A stretch of 64,000 nt of DNA from Aplectana chamaeleonis (lineage: Eukaryota > Nematoda > Chromadorea > Rhabditida > Cosmocercidae). Both the position numbers and the translations under genes were made by a program. Within the stretch, counting starts at the first letter, position 1; each line of letters opens with the position of its first letter. The stretch spans positions 186,001 to 250,000 of the forward strand of contig JAPDOI010000150.1 in the NCBI GenBank assembly GCA_029168955.1, written 5' to 3'. Below, one piece after another: positions 42,202 through 51,977 of this stretch. The notes beneath the pieces were generated by a model. It saw only the letters and a list, made by a program, of their open reading frames with translations. It made no database searches and was not told the origin of the DNA.

Positions 42202-45200
42202 CTAAACAGAGGAAATGATTCATAAAAAAAGTTGAAGCTCACTAATACATGAACATCACACTGGAACGCACCTGGTGATTTGTTCTTAAATTGTCTACTT
42301 GTTTTCCGAACATCGCCGACCAAAACTCTTTGCAGATGAACTTGACAACCTGGAAATGGCGTGCCTCAGACTGTTAAAAAAGTCCTGCACCAGATTACGG
42401 TCAGCGAAATTTCCCTTGTCTGTTTGTGACCTTTCAATCAAATGAGGTATACAGTTCGATAGCTCAACTGTTTCTCTATCTAGTTGTGCTCACTGCTATT
42501 TGAAAAAACTTACTGCGTCGGATTTAACATGCACATGTATAGGAAGTTATGGACACCAAAAACTCTTGAGAGCCCTTGCATTGTTTCTACCTTGTTTCTT
42601 TCTTTCTCGAAGTTGTTCGAGTTCGTAAAACATTTGAACTCTGTGAGAGCTAGATTAGAAAACCAAAACAGATTTACGAAAGGAACGTTGTCCTTCGGAA
42701 TGAAATATTTTTCGATATTTGTGGGGAAGTTCCCGAGGACAATAGACCTGATTTGGTCGTTATCACTCGGTCCAGGGTAGAGGGGCGAGACGTCCCCGCG
42801 AATTATACACAACGAACGACGTTAGAAACAAACGACTCCGGTGGAGTACAAGGTAAGTTCGCTTTACGGTTGTTCCCATAGCATCCCCCCGAGCATGATG
42901 AACGAGAAAACATAGCCGCAGCGTATACGGTGACGCAAACTGGCTAGTCTCGAGGTGGTCTCGCACTTCGCAAGTTAAGGGGGCAGATTTGCCACTCAAG
43001 GACAGTGTAAGGTATCTCTGTCCGGATTTCAGGGCGAAATAATGAGCTTCTATCAAATCTGTCGTCAGAGGTGAATACTTTCGGCCCTATTCCGGTTTTC
43101 CACAAACACGAAACTGTTGAAAACAAAGAGTTTTGGCGAGCTGATTTTTGATCAATTAATGAACAATGGGTGATGGGTTGCGAGAGCATGGGGAAGACCG
43201 GCGATCGGGAGAACAAGGGAAGACCTGCTGGCCAGAGGTCCCCTCCACCTCCCCTCGATTCGGGGGAAGTTTCCCAGTTGTTTTGAGGGAAGTTCCCCAG
43301 TTGTTTTGAGGGGAGTTCCGTTGCCGTTCTCGGAAACATCCCCACAAATATCTGAGTTTCGTCAATATGCCTAATTCGTCCGAGCAAAGAAATTCCGCGA
43401 CTCATTTTGGTACTACCTATGATCAATCCCTAACGGCGTTTGATGTTCTACGAACTAAAACCGCCTGTTGGATAGAATAAAGGGAACGAGGGCATCATAA
43501 ATGATTGGGTACCCTCACTTGCTCTAAATTTTGTATAGAATGTTCTAAGTAAATAGTATACATTGGATCCGAATCAAAAAAATTCGGATACTCGGATTTC
43601 AGATAACTCAAAAATCAAAGGTCGCGAATAGCCGACTCAAACGGATGGATTCAAAATAGCAACATCGGATAATCCGAGTCATTCGGATAGGGAAGCGAGA
43701 CGGATAGTCGGATCTCGGATCAATCCGAAAATCACGTTTTTTCGGTGATTCGGAATTTGGATCGCTCGGATTTCGACCTTTTTTCGGTGAGTCGGAATCC
43801 GAATATCCGAGTCGGATATCCGGTCGGATAAAAGATGGTATAAATCTAAAAGTCTATCGAAAATCGATAGTCTGGCGAGAATCCTCGGAAAAAAATTTTT
43901 CTACCTTACTTTGATAAAAGAATTCATTGATAATCATCTTTATCTCGGAATATTTGCAAACCAAACATATAGAATCACTTTTCACAATCTCTTCAAAATG
44001 AGTGTAATGTAAGGCATTAGTATGGAAGAGTATCATGCGTATCAGTCCTTCCCATCGATTTCGTAAATACCCATGAATTCCTGTCTAATCAACTTGCCCA
44101 TTCGATCAATACGCCTGGTTTTTGGGAGCCAATCATACCTTCAATGCGCCATAATGGGTATGGTATACTTTTGCGACACACTGTCGCGTCGCTCTGCACA
44201 GCGACAGCGAGGGCCTGCCGCGGAGCTCCCACACTTTGGGCCTCCTAGTGCATACTCCCCGTGAAGAGCGACGCGACATAATGCTTGTGGTCTAAATTGA
44301 CCGAAAATCGATATTGTTAATTTGCACTGTCGCGGTCGCGCGTCGCGGAAGGTATGCACTAGGCCCTAAACCTGTCGCTGTCGCAGTGTGCTGCAAGCTT
44401 CGGCCCGCGACAGCGACAGGCTTCGGCCCATTCGAAGTATGTCAGCCGCCGCGCTTTCAGAGTGCGCGAGCTAGCAGCGACGGCAACAACGTCGCACGAT
44501 GAAAATGATTTCGACCATTTTTGTCACTTTCGCTGCCGTCCCGCCGTAGTTTCCATTTGATATCTACCTTTCTATAAGATATTCATTTCCCCCCTTCACT
44601 GTTTTCTCAATCGAACAAACGGCGGCGAAGAAGTAAGAGACGCAGAGAAAGAAATATGATTCGGCAACAAGTCATGGTCACGCCCGATTTCTCTCGCTCT
44701 GAAGAGCGACGCCACCAATTTCGCAGCGACGCCACTCTGAAAGGCCCATACTCGCACAGACAACCCAAACGAAGAGGTTTAATGCCCATTATGCGCAAAA
44801 ACTGCGCTGATGATGCGCAACAATAAGCGACGTAAATTTCACGATGTGCTCCAATTGGATGTCTGCAGTGTAACTACGCACCTGTATGGCTACTATAGAA
44901 TGGAATGTCGAGTTGTGACATCAGATACGCTTGTTTGAGTAACAGGACATGCCGGATCTACCCATATCCGACTCTTTACCCAATCCGAATCATGAAATTT
45001 TTCGGATATTCGGTGTCCGAATCATTATCCGACTCATGGCACATTTCGGTGATTCTTCTTCTTCTTCTAATCGGCCACATAGAGCTTCTCCTTATAGGTG
45101 TAAAAAGGCAGCCACATCGCACGGGTTCGTCCACATATCCATAACTGTTAGAGAAGTCGGCCTTGCAGAACGTGAAAATAAATGAAATGAATCGTGCCCT

Positions 45201-48200
45201 GGGTTGTGCAGTCAAGACATTCGTCGGGGATCGACGAGTCGATCTTATGGACGAAGGCCTTGAGGCGTGAGGAGTGTCCACATCGTACACCTGACAGGAT
45301 GACGCGTGTACGTCTAGGTAGGTCCGTTTCGCTGTCATCAATCGGGGGTGGCACGTCACCAAGAATTGGATTTAGGGGAGCACTGGAGAGGTATTCTCTG
45401 ACGAATCGGGTGTGCTCCATTTGCAGTAGTCTGACGCGATTGAGCTCCGACGTCGCCCAACGTTGACGATCCAAGACAGAGACTGCAGCATGAAGTGGCG
45501 AGCGAATCTGTCGGAAATGGGGACCAGATGACAGTAATGGGAAATTAGGGTGTGTGGAATTCCTTACAAACATGGAACTGTTGCGAGTGGAGTTGACAAT
45601 GCTGCTTTACAGGAAGCAGCGAACACTTGATGTAGATGAGATACCGGTGTGGATCTAGGGCATCCAGTGATCACGCGTAGAGCAGTGTTCTGTGCACGCT
45701 GAAGTTTGTTCCAAGAGGCTTCCGGCAGTTGCTTGACCATATAGGGGCTCCATATTCCAGCACTGGCTGCACCATAGCCCCGTAGGTGGTTCGAAAAATT
45801 TACTTATAGCTGCCCCATGTAGTGCCTGCCAGCGAACGTAGGATGTTGTTACGTGTGTTGGCAGCAGCAGCTCGAATACGTGTGTTTTCGTGAAAACGCA
45901 GTGAGGGATCCAGGAATACACCAAGTAGACGAGGGTGTTTTGATAAGGGCAGCATATTTCCTTCCCAAAGAATCTTGGGATGCAGCTTGTGTTCGGCAGT
46001 CGCTGTAGTGCACAAAGTGACGCTGGACTTGGTAGGAGAGACCTTTAGCTGCTTCGATTCAAGGAACTTGGCCAGACTGACGAGGTATTCATTCATCTAA
46101 ACAGTGGCTCGATCGATGACAGAGTCAGTACAAATAATAGTGATGTCATCCGCATATAGACATAAGTGGATGTTTGACGACGTCTTCGGCACATCAGACA
46201 GATACAAAGAAAACAGGCTGGGAGATTAAACTCCTCCTTGTGGAACGCCTGCCTTCAGGGGCACAGACTTCGACAAGTGTCCATCAAATTTCACACGAAT
46301 GGAACGATTTTTGACAAAGTTATCTGTCCATATTTTGCACCAGTCAAAGATAGTAGAGTCCAGGATCGATTTGGACAGCAGCGGAATACTGACGTTATCG
46401 AAGGCAGCGGTTAAGTCAACCGCCACGACAATACTTCTACCAGCTGGAGGTTTCATGTTGAAGCCAGCAATTATGTGTTCTGTAATGGACGTGAGTGCCG
46501 TAATGGTAGAGTGGGCCTTCTTGAAGCCATGTTGATGCACGTTATGTCGTAATGCTTCTTGGAGGTGCGGGTTGATGATTTTCTCCGCTAACTTAGCAAT
46601 AGGGGACAAAAGGGAGATGGGTCGATGCGAAGTTGACGATCTTCTGGTTTGCTTGGCTTGAGGATCGGAAGAACAATTGCTTTCTTCCATCTAGCGGGGA
46701 TGACACCTGTGCTGAATGACGAGTAGACTAGGTCACAAAGTAATTCAAGGAAGTCTTCCGGCAAGTGCTTGAGATGGACGGCTGACACACCGTCGGGTCC
46801 CTCGGCTCGCGAGTTCTTAATGGACTTGATGAGGGAAGACATCTCAGAGGCAGTTATGGCAGGTACATCTTTTCGGCTGAGCTTCCTTATAGTCCGGAGA
46901 GTGAGCCTGTTGGAACGATCACGGCGGGACGTCGCTGAAGCAAAGTGTTTTCCAAGTCGACATGCAGCCTTAAATCCGGTCTGGAATTTCCCTGAAGGGA
47001 ACTCAAGCATGTTGCGATCCGCTGACATTTTCTTCCCATATAACCGCTTAAAGGCAGCGTACGCGCAAAAAACCGTGTTTATTTTTTTCACAATTTTGTG
47101 CAGGTAGGCTTACCAGGTTGTCATATATCATGAAGAGACCACCCAAAACACTCAAGTTTCCGAGAAAAACTCGTTTGAAAATCTCGCAGCATTCAGCCTC
47201 CTTTTTCTCACGTCTGTCAGGTGTGTCTTGTGTATTACACAAATATCGGAAATTTGAACGGCTGAATTGGTTTAGCCCCCTTAACTTTCTGGGTTCCGCA
47301 ATTCCTTTCGCTTTTCTGCTGTCAGTGATCATCTAAAAATAGGAGGCTTTCAATATCCACGTCTGGACTCGAAGATTCTTCGGAACAAAGAATTTAGAAA
47401 ATTGGATTTCCGCGGCCGGCCGAAGACTGTCGTGGGGTTTCTGTTCCTCGTGTTAGATGATCGACCGGGAAAACGCCTTTTCAGACCACGGAGCGATTTT
47501 CACGAGCCTATAGCATTATGAATACGCAACACTGAGATCTCAAGCTTCGCCAACTATCTCCACTTGGTTCATACATTGGATTGAGAAGAAAAACACATAT
47601 GTGGTTTTTTGCGCGGACGCTGACTTTAAGAATGCTCTAGGTCTTCTTTGCATCAGTGGAGAAATTCAAGGAATCTGTGAACTCCATCCAACGCACCCGC
47701 TTGTAATCATTCAGCATTTTGGTGATCTCATCAGACAGTCGTTGAATGCTGGGATCTGTAGGATCAGCTCGGCGTTTCTCGCCCCGTAATTCGATCAGCT
47801 CCAGGACGTCTTTGGGAACGTTAGGGTAAAACGTTCTAACGCGCCCTGAATGAATTGCAGTTCTGGAGGCGTTGCATATGGCATCAACAATGAACTTTTC
47901 TTCTCATGAACGGAGTCGGTTAGCGGATAGCAGGCTACCCGACTGAGTAACACCTCTTTAAACATGACCCAGTTGGCCTTACGGTAGTTGGTGTACAATT
48001 TGCTACGAGCCTATGAAAGGTGCCAGGTGACTGTTGAGAGACAAATCCAATGAAACACATATGGGTACATGATCGCTGGCCATAGCTATAGCAGTGGACC
48101 AGTTACAAGAAACAGCAAGAGAAGATGATACAAAAGTGACATCTGGAGAAGACGGCCTGCCCGTGGAAGGAAGGCGAGTGGGGGCGTCCTCGTTAATGGC

Positions 48201-51175
48201 AACAAGATCACAATCCTCAGCAAAAAGCTCAAGTAGTTCCCCTCTGTCGTCGGGATCTAGAGAGGAGAACCAGGATGTGGAGTGAGCATTAAAATCGTCA
48301 GCCATGACAACAGAAGACGATGGGAGGGCAGAGTGTACAGAGTGCAAAAATGGAGTGGGGTCAAACGAATTGGGACATGAGGAGATAGGGGGAATATAAA
48401 TATCAACAATATCTATAGGGCAACTTTGCAAGACAACATGAACACCAACACATTCTACAACATCATCATTAGGGAGAGCTATAAGATGAGAAGGTACAGA
48501 GGTTTTTTACAAACGTAGAGACGCCTCCATCATGAGATGTGCGAGGGAGGTGGTAAGACGTATAACCGGGGAGGCGGGGTAGGGAGGATGTTGGGCTGAG
48601 TTTAGTCTCCTGAAGGAGAATGACATCTGGAAGAAAGCGTTCAATGTACAATGTGAGGTCAGCGAGTTTGGCACGCAGGCCATTGATATTGGGTTGAAAA
48701 ATGTGTAGACTATGAAGAGGAACACTAGGGGGAGAGTTAGAGCAAGAAGTACAACAATAAGCGTCAGTGTAGTCATTATAGCTGGTTAACCCCGAACATT
48801 TGAGGTGTACCCAGCCGAGGCAACCACCGCACTGGACGCTTGCATGTTGAGCCGAAAATCCACAATAACAACAGGGATATCGTGGAGTCTTGCTGCGTGG
48901 CCCTGGGTTCCTCTCAATGCCGGCTCGCAACAGTAGAATGCGAAGGAGTGCGGCAGCCAGCCATTCGCACTCTCATACAGAAAAAAACTCCTCGTGGAGT
49001 TGTTGATGAGTCCCCCGTTTGATGAGTCCCCTTGATCTTGGTAGTCGACTCCACAGATCCACCACGCGTAGGTTGAGCATCTCGGATCATTCGGTGATTC
49101 AGGTTTTGAATTAAACGGATTTTGGCGTTTTTTCGGCCTATCGGATTTGGATCATTCGGATTTTGACACTTTTTCGGTGATTCGGATTTTGGATCATGAA
49201 AATTTCGGTTCATTCGGATGGATATCCGAAAATGAGTGAGTCGGATCCAATGTATAGTAAATAGGATCTAGAGTAGCATACCCGACGCATGCCCGGACTG
49301 CGGTAGTCCCGGACAAAATACTGCGCACTTGTTCAATTGTCCGAAGACACACACACAACGCTATGTAGCACGGACCTATGGACGAATCCAACGTTGATCG
49401 CCCGGTTTCTCAGCCTATAACAATATCCTCTTCGTAGCTCCAAAGAGGAAGATGTAGAATCCGAAGACGGAGTTTTCTAAGCAACGCTAGACGCCATTAG
49501 ATAGATGAAAAAATGAGTTTTCAAATGGTATAACACACTTGATCGAAAAGTTACACAGGAGCAAAGGAATAGAGGTTTTGACACAACGGGATCTGACAGG
49601 GTTCAGCACGGTGTGAGGTGCACTACAATACGAGGCCGTATGCTCGTCTCTTCCCGCTTGCCCCGTCCCGACGACGCCGATCTGTGATTAGTGAAATATC
49701 GCTGATGACGAATCACAGGGGGCGTCGTAGGCACGGAGACAAGCGACTAGAGCTGCATATACGGCCCACTCCTCTCGTACACTCTACATCCAGAAATGAT
49801 TCAACTGTGGTAGTTTCAGTAACTGTCTGAGACCCCCACCCCCTCAAAAACCCAGCGGAGTGCGTTACGTAGTTCGCTTTTTTTGATTTTCTCTTTTTTC
49901 TCTTCTGCAGCAAATATAATATCTACACAAATCGAAATGTTCCATTTGTTTCTATTTAGATTTCGCTGTTCTGAGCAATGTGGAATGATCCGCGGTCAAC
50001 CTCAGGGTGCCCACAGACGCCTTGAACAACTCGGGGCGCGTCAGTTTTCGTCAAGGTCAAATGCCGAGTGTGAGCATCGATTTCCATGCGCAACCGCGGC
50101 TTCGATTGAAATTCTCGAGTTTTTTTTTCATAAATCACAGAATAGGTCGTGTGTAGTGCATGATTCGCTTTCGAATCGCTTGACTGGAAGTGACCTGCAG
50201 ATACTACGAGTGGATGCAGGCGGTCGCGTCGCGTCAGATGTCAGCGGACAGTACAGACCGAGCTAGTGACCAGAGACCGCCACAAAGCGACCATTGAAAC
50301 AAAACGTTGAAAGAATAAGAATTTGCTCCGCACCCCAAAGATATGGGATCAATGAGATTCGTTTTTGTACTCAAATTCTATGCCGTTTAACTTGTCAAGA
50401 TCCGAATTGGCACCGTTCGCGCAAAGAAGTTTTTCTTTCAAATTTCATTCTGCTCTGAACCTTAAAAATGTCACGATTTTCTGCATGAACGATAATTCTC
50501 TTAGTCCTCGTGAAAAGTGCAGTGCACAATAATTTTGAACTCTCAGCCTTCATGCACGAATTTCGATGACCCTCCGAGCTGTGGGAGTAGTCACTTAGAG
50601 GTCAAGCGTGTAACAAAAGTAGTAACCTTTCAAGCCTCAGGCTCTAGTTGTACGCCGGCCACTGGAGTACGGCGGGGGTACCACTGCGGAAATGAACAGA
50701 CTATTGCCACTCGGAATTCATGGTCTTTTGCGCTCGGATTACCCTTTCTGAAACATTCAATCTCAAACTCTCCCTCTAATACAGTCCACTAAATCTGGGT
50801 CAGGATTGACTTAGTTGATGACTCAACGCGAAACTAGGCCAAGTAAAACATGCTTTGTATACAGTAAACACTCAAAATAAGGGGAGCCTGGAGAAAAAAC
50901 CAATGGTAGCACAGAGAAAACGGAAAGCTGAAGGAATACCTCTAATTCGGTTAGCAGCTTCGGAGCTTCCTTGGAAATTCTCTCAGCCATGACATATCCA
51001 ACCCGATAACCCATAGACTCCAATTGTGTAATATACGAATTCTAAACGACTAAGAAATTTTTGTGTAGTTTCGTACGAACTTCCGAGCCAAAGCTGAACC
51101 TACATGTGCAAAAGCAAGTTGCACCAAGGAGTCATATTTATCCAGTTCGGCCACATCTGCACACGTGTCGGCTAC
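41986..51175 (-). CDS. TRAPPC6: TRAPP complex subunit TRAPPC6 (trpp-6-like), four exons, first exon missing
   Basis: Exons (minus strand): 51104-51175, 50940-51041, 42272-42349, 41986-42201. All three introns are phase 0 with GT..AG ends (62 bp, 8590 bp and 70 bp). Together they encode 155 residues and a TGA stop, close to the ~158 of animal TRAPPC6, but an upstream exon with the start codon is not identified. Diagnostic blocks are LESMGYRVGYVMAERISKE, VVKFICKEFWSAMFGKQVDN, LRTNHQ joined to GVYVVQDNKFFTLRSL, CGAVRGALANLNVHAEVTA and LPAVKFNIHI. These follow the family pattern (LE.MGFRVG, FICK.FW, KQ.DNLRTNHQG.YV.QDNKF, CG.IRGAL.NL, PA.KF...I). TRAPPC6 is a Bet3-like subunit of the TRAPP tethering complexes, which act as Rab GTPase exchange factors in ER-to-Golgi and Golgi traffic. 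No stop or frameshift interrupts it, so it is probably functional despite the transposon-filled intron. Confidence 0.88.
42272..42349 (-). CDS. TRAPPC6: TRAPPC6 exon (penultimate)
   Basis: 26 codons, VVKFICKEFW to DNLRTNHQ, between acceptor catttccag and donor gtgcgt. Confidence 0.88.
42712..43366. mobile_element. Element with ~30-bp terminal inverted repeats
   Basis: Left GATATTTGTGGGGAAGTTCC then CGAGGACAA; right, inverted, CAGATATTTGTGGGGATGTT then TCCGAGAAC. Near the right end, GAAGTTCCCCAGTTGTTTTG is tandemly repeated about 2.5 times (43265-43315). No transposase recognised. Confidence 0.55.
43563..43830. repeat. Degenerate TCGGAT-rich array
   Basis: TCGGAT or its complement ATCCGA occurs many times, with CCTTTTTTCGGTGA(G)TCGGAAT-type units. 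It resembles the arrays at 44945-45060 and 49078-49255 and, more remotely, the 43-bp satellite. Confidence 0.65.
43831..44235. other. No recognisable gene
   Basis: Intronic; only short AT-rich frames on the minus strand. Confidence 0.4.
44238..44366. mobile_element. ~129-bp MITE
   Basis: Left GGGCCTCCTAGTGCATACTC; right, inverted, GGGCCTAGTGCATACCTTCC (3-bp indel between arms). Inner words CGACCGCGACAGTGC and GCGACGCGACATAATGC pair loosely. It resembles the PIF-like MITEs at 12783 and 22662 in its ends and in an ATTGACCGAAAATCGATA-like core. Target duplication is unclear (TTT versus TAA). Confidence 0.55.
44367..44944. other. No recognisable gene
   Basis: GC-rich words CTGTCGCTGTCGCAG and CGCGACAGCGACAGG near 44374-44420 form a loose hairpin. 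Otherwise nothing. Confidence 0.4.
44945..45060. repeat. Degenerate TCGGAT array at LINE 3' side
   Basis: Six or so TCGGAT/ATCCGA words in 115 bp, ending in a short CTT microsatellite, about 100 bp from the 3' end of the CR1-like LINE. Confidence 0.6.
45160..47045 (-). pseudogene. Reverse transcriptase and tail of the LINE
   Basis: Order of motifs: KRLYGKKMSADRN (linker), AEGPDGVSAVHLKHLP, PARWKKAIVLPILKPSKPED, SHRPISLLSPIAKLAEKII (in a second frame), HGFKKAHSTITALTSITEHI, VAVDLTAAFDNVSIPLL, VPLKAGVPQGGV, a stop, then LCLYADDITIICTDS (YADD near 46150), KQLKVSPTKSSVTL, RLLGVFLDP, and the tail EHTRFVREYLSSAPLNPILG with RTRVILSGVRCGHSSRL and IPDECLDC. Frame changes near 46640, 46230, 46110 and 45700. 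Confidence 0.85.
47052..47625. mobile_element. TTAA-family element inserted in the LINE coding sequence
   Basis: TTAA at 47048-47051 and 47626-47629. The ends are AGGCAGCGTACGCGCAAAAA and, inverted, AGTCAGCGTCCGCGCAAAAA. Removing the element and one TTAA restores the LINE codons for SILKRLYGKK across the junction, so TTAA is a true target duplication. The 574-bp interior contains no transposase. The word TAG just upstream replaces a Trp codon of the LINE and is unrelated to the insertion. Confidence 0.88.
48003..48431 (-). pseudogene. Endonuclease C-terminal half of the LINE
   Basis: 142 codons with VDIYIPP, VVMADDFNAHSTSW (catalytic D.NAH), SSPDVTFVSSSL and MASDHVPICVSL (SDH). These are the hallmark residues of Jockey/CR1/R1-type endonucleases. 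The upstream half is in another frame from 48469. Confidence 0.85.
48469..48972 (-). pseudogene. LINE leader, PHD-like finger and start of endonuclease
   Basis: After an in-frame TGA (48973-48975), the frame reads ECEWLAAALLRILLLRAG, then IERNPGP (NPGP at 48898-48909), a 2A-like translation-separation motif preceded by a Leu-rich stretch. Next is a C4HC3 finger: CCYCGFSAQHASVQCGGC, WVHLKCSG, YCCTSC. Then the endonuclease N-terminus: FQPNINGLRAKL and DVILLQETKL. It ends FSSYSSP at a frame break. No Met in frame is convincing; a TTG lies just before the NPGP block. Confidence 0.75.
49078..49255. repeat. Degenerate TCGGAT array at LINE 5' side
   Basis: Units such as CACTTTTTCGGTGATTCGGA and TTTTGGATCATTCGGATTTT recur at about 42 bp. 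CACTTTTTCG is shared with the 43-bp satellite units at 23063 and 25330. Confidence 0.65.
49256..49630. other. No recognisable gene
   Basis: Intronic; nothing recognised. Confidence 0.4.
49631..49767. mobile_element. ~137-bp foldback MITE
   Basis: Left GGCCGTATGCTCGTCTCTTC; right, inverted, GGGCCGTATATGCAGCTCTA. Inner arms pair CGACGACGCC and CTGTGATT with their mirrors. The ends resemble those of the 329-bp element at 51570 (GGGGCCGTATGCAAG). Confidence 0.7.
49768..50938. other. No other gene in this intron segment
   Basis: Frames such as 49883-50266 and 50517-50792 lack motifs and splice support. Confidence 0.4.
50940..51041 (-). CDS. TRAPPC6: TRAPPC6 internal exon
   Basis: 34 codons beginning NSYITQLESMGYRVG and ending KLLTELE before donor gtattcc; acceptor gtcgtttag. 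Confidence 0.87.
51104..51175 (-). CDS. TRAPPC6: TRAPPC6 upstream exon (probable)
   Basis: 24 codons VADTCADVAELDKYDSLVQL-AFAH between acceptor ttgttttcag and donor gtaggttc. Phase and length fit the family, where a short variable stretch precedes the LE.MGFRVG block, but the residues themselves are weakly conserved. The donor could instead lie a few bases away. Confidence 0.65.
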
Positions 51176-51368
51176 CTGAAAACAATCCAAATTCATCTAA
51201 ATAGGTTCTTCCAAATTCATACCCTCATGCAGTCTTCAGCAATCTATACCCCACCGGTTCTATTTTGTCCGAACTTGATCGCAACTGAGGTTCGCGGCCA
51301 TTCAACACTCACTCTGGGCCTTGAAATTCCACCAAAAATCAAACCAGCCGCGATTTCAAGTGCACCTT

Positions 51369-51975
51369 CTGTGCTTATCTGGGCCAAAGTCCGGTCCGCA
51401 ATTGCGTCTCGACACGCTTTGCGGCCGCACGCTCCCAAGTCAGAAGAGCTTCCAGCGCCGCAGCCGCCGATCTGCTGACTCTAGGTGGGTTTTGGAAACT
51501 GGAAACTAAAAAAATTGGAGAAAATTATATATAAAAGTCACACCGAGTCGGCTTTGGCGCTGGAAACCTGGGGCCGTATGCAAGAACAGGCCTGCTGGGA
51601 GCAGGGGCAGTGCAGTCGGCGCCTTTGAAGATCGCCCTTGCTTACAAGACAGGACACTTCTATCGTGGTTGGTCACAAGTCAAGACACGTATGTCGTGCT
51701 CCAGCAGTCTTTCTCGCTGCCCCAGCGGCTTCAATCTCCTAGCTGGGGCGGCTAGGGCACAGCGATGGGGCACGACAAACGCATTTTGACTTGTGACCAA
51801 CTACGAGAAACATGTCCTGTCTTGTAAGCATGGGCAATCTTCAAAGGCGCCGACTGCACTGCCCCTGCCCCAACCGCCGCGTTCTTGCATACGGCCCCGA
51901 CTGACTCGAGCGCGTGCGGCCGCATAGCGTGTCGAGACGCAATTGCGGACCGGAATTTGGCCCAGATAAGCACAG
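51369..51975. mobile_element. MITE copy 2 (278 bp) split by an inner MITE
   Basis: The ends CTGTGCTTATCTGGGCCAAA and, inverted, CTGTGCTTATCTGGGCCAAA match copy 1 at 23781-24058. Total length is 607 bp; subtracting the 329-bp inner element leaves 278 bp, exactly the length of copy 1. It lies in the presumed 5' intron or flank of TRAPPC6. Confidence 0.85.
51570..51898. mobile_element. 329-bp foldback MITE nested in the above
   Basis: Arms of about 125 bp: GGGGCCGTATGCAAGAAC at the left and, inverted, GGGGCCGTATGCAAGAAC at the right, continuing through GGCAGTGCAGTCGGCGCCTT and TTACAAGACAGGACA. Related ends at 49631-49767. Confidence 0.88.
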
Positions 51976-51977
51976 TA

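Larger units (their letters stand above)
45160..49010 (-). mobile_element. CR1/Jockey-type LINE, near complete, with internal insertion
   Basis: From high to low coordinate: leader with 2A-like NPGP motif, C4HC3 zinc finger, exo/endonuclease/phosphatase-type endonuclease, linker, reverse transcriptase with YADD, and a C-terminal tail. A TTAA element (47052-47625) is inserted in the linker. The 3' end shows ATT-rich short words (TTCATTTCATTTATTTT). Total LINE length without the insertion is about 3.3 kb. Several frameshifts and stops. It lies inside the large TRAPPC6 intron in gene orientation. Confidence 0.85.
42350..50939 (-). other. 8.59-kb intron of TRAPPC6
   Basis: Donor gtattc at 50939 downwards, acceptor ttccag at 42350. 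The other two introns are under 75 bp. Its contents are a TIR element (42712-43366), a degenerate TCGGAT array, MITEs, the CR1/Jockey-like LINE in the same orientation as the gene, a TTAA element inside that LINE, and a hairpin MITE. Confidence 0.85.
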
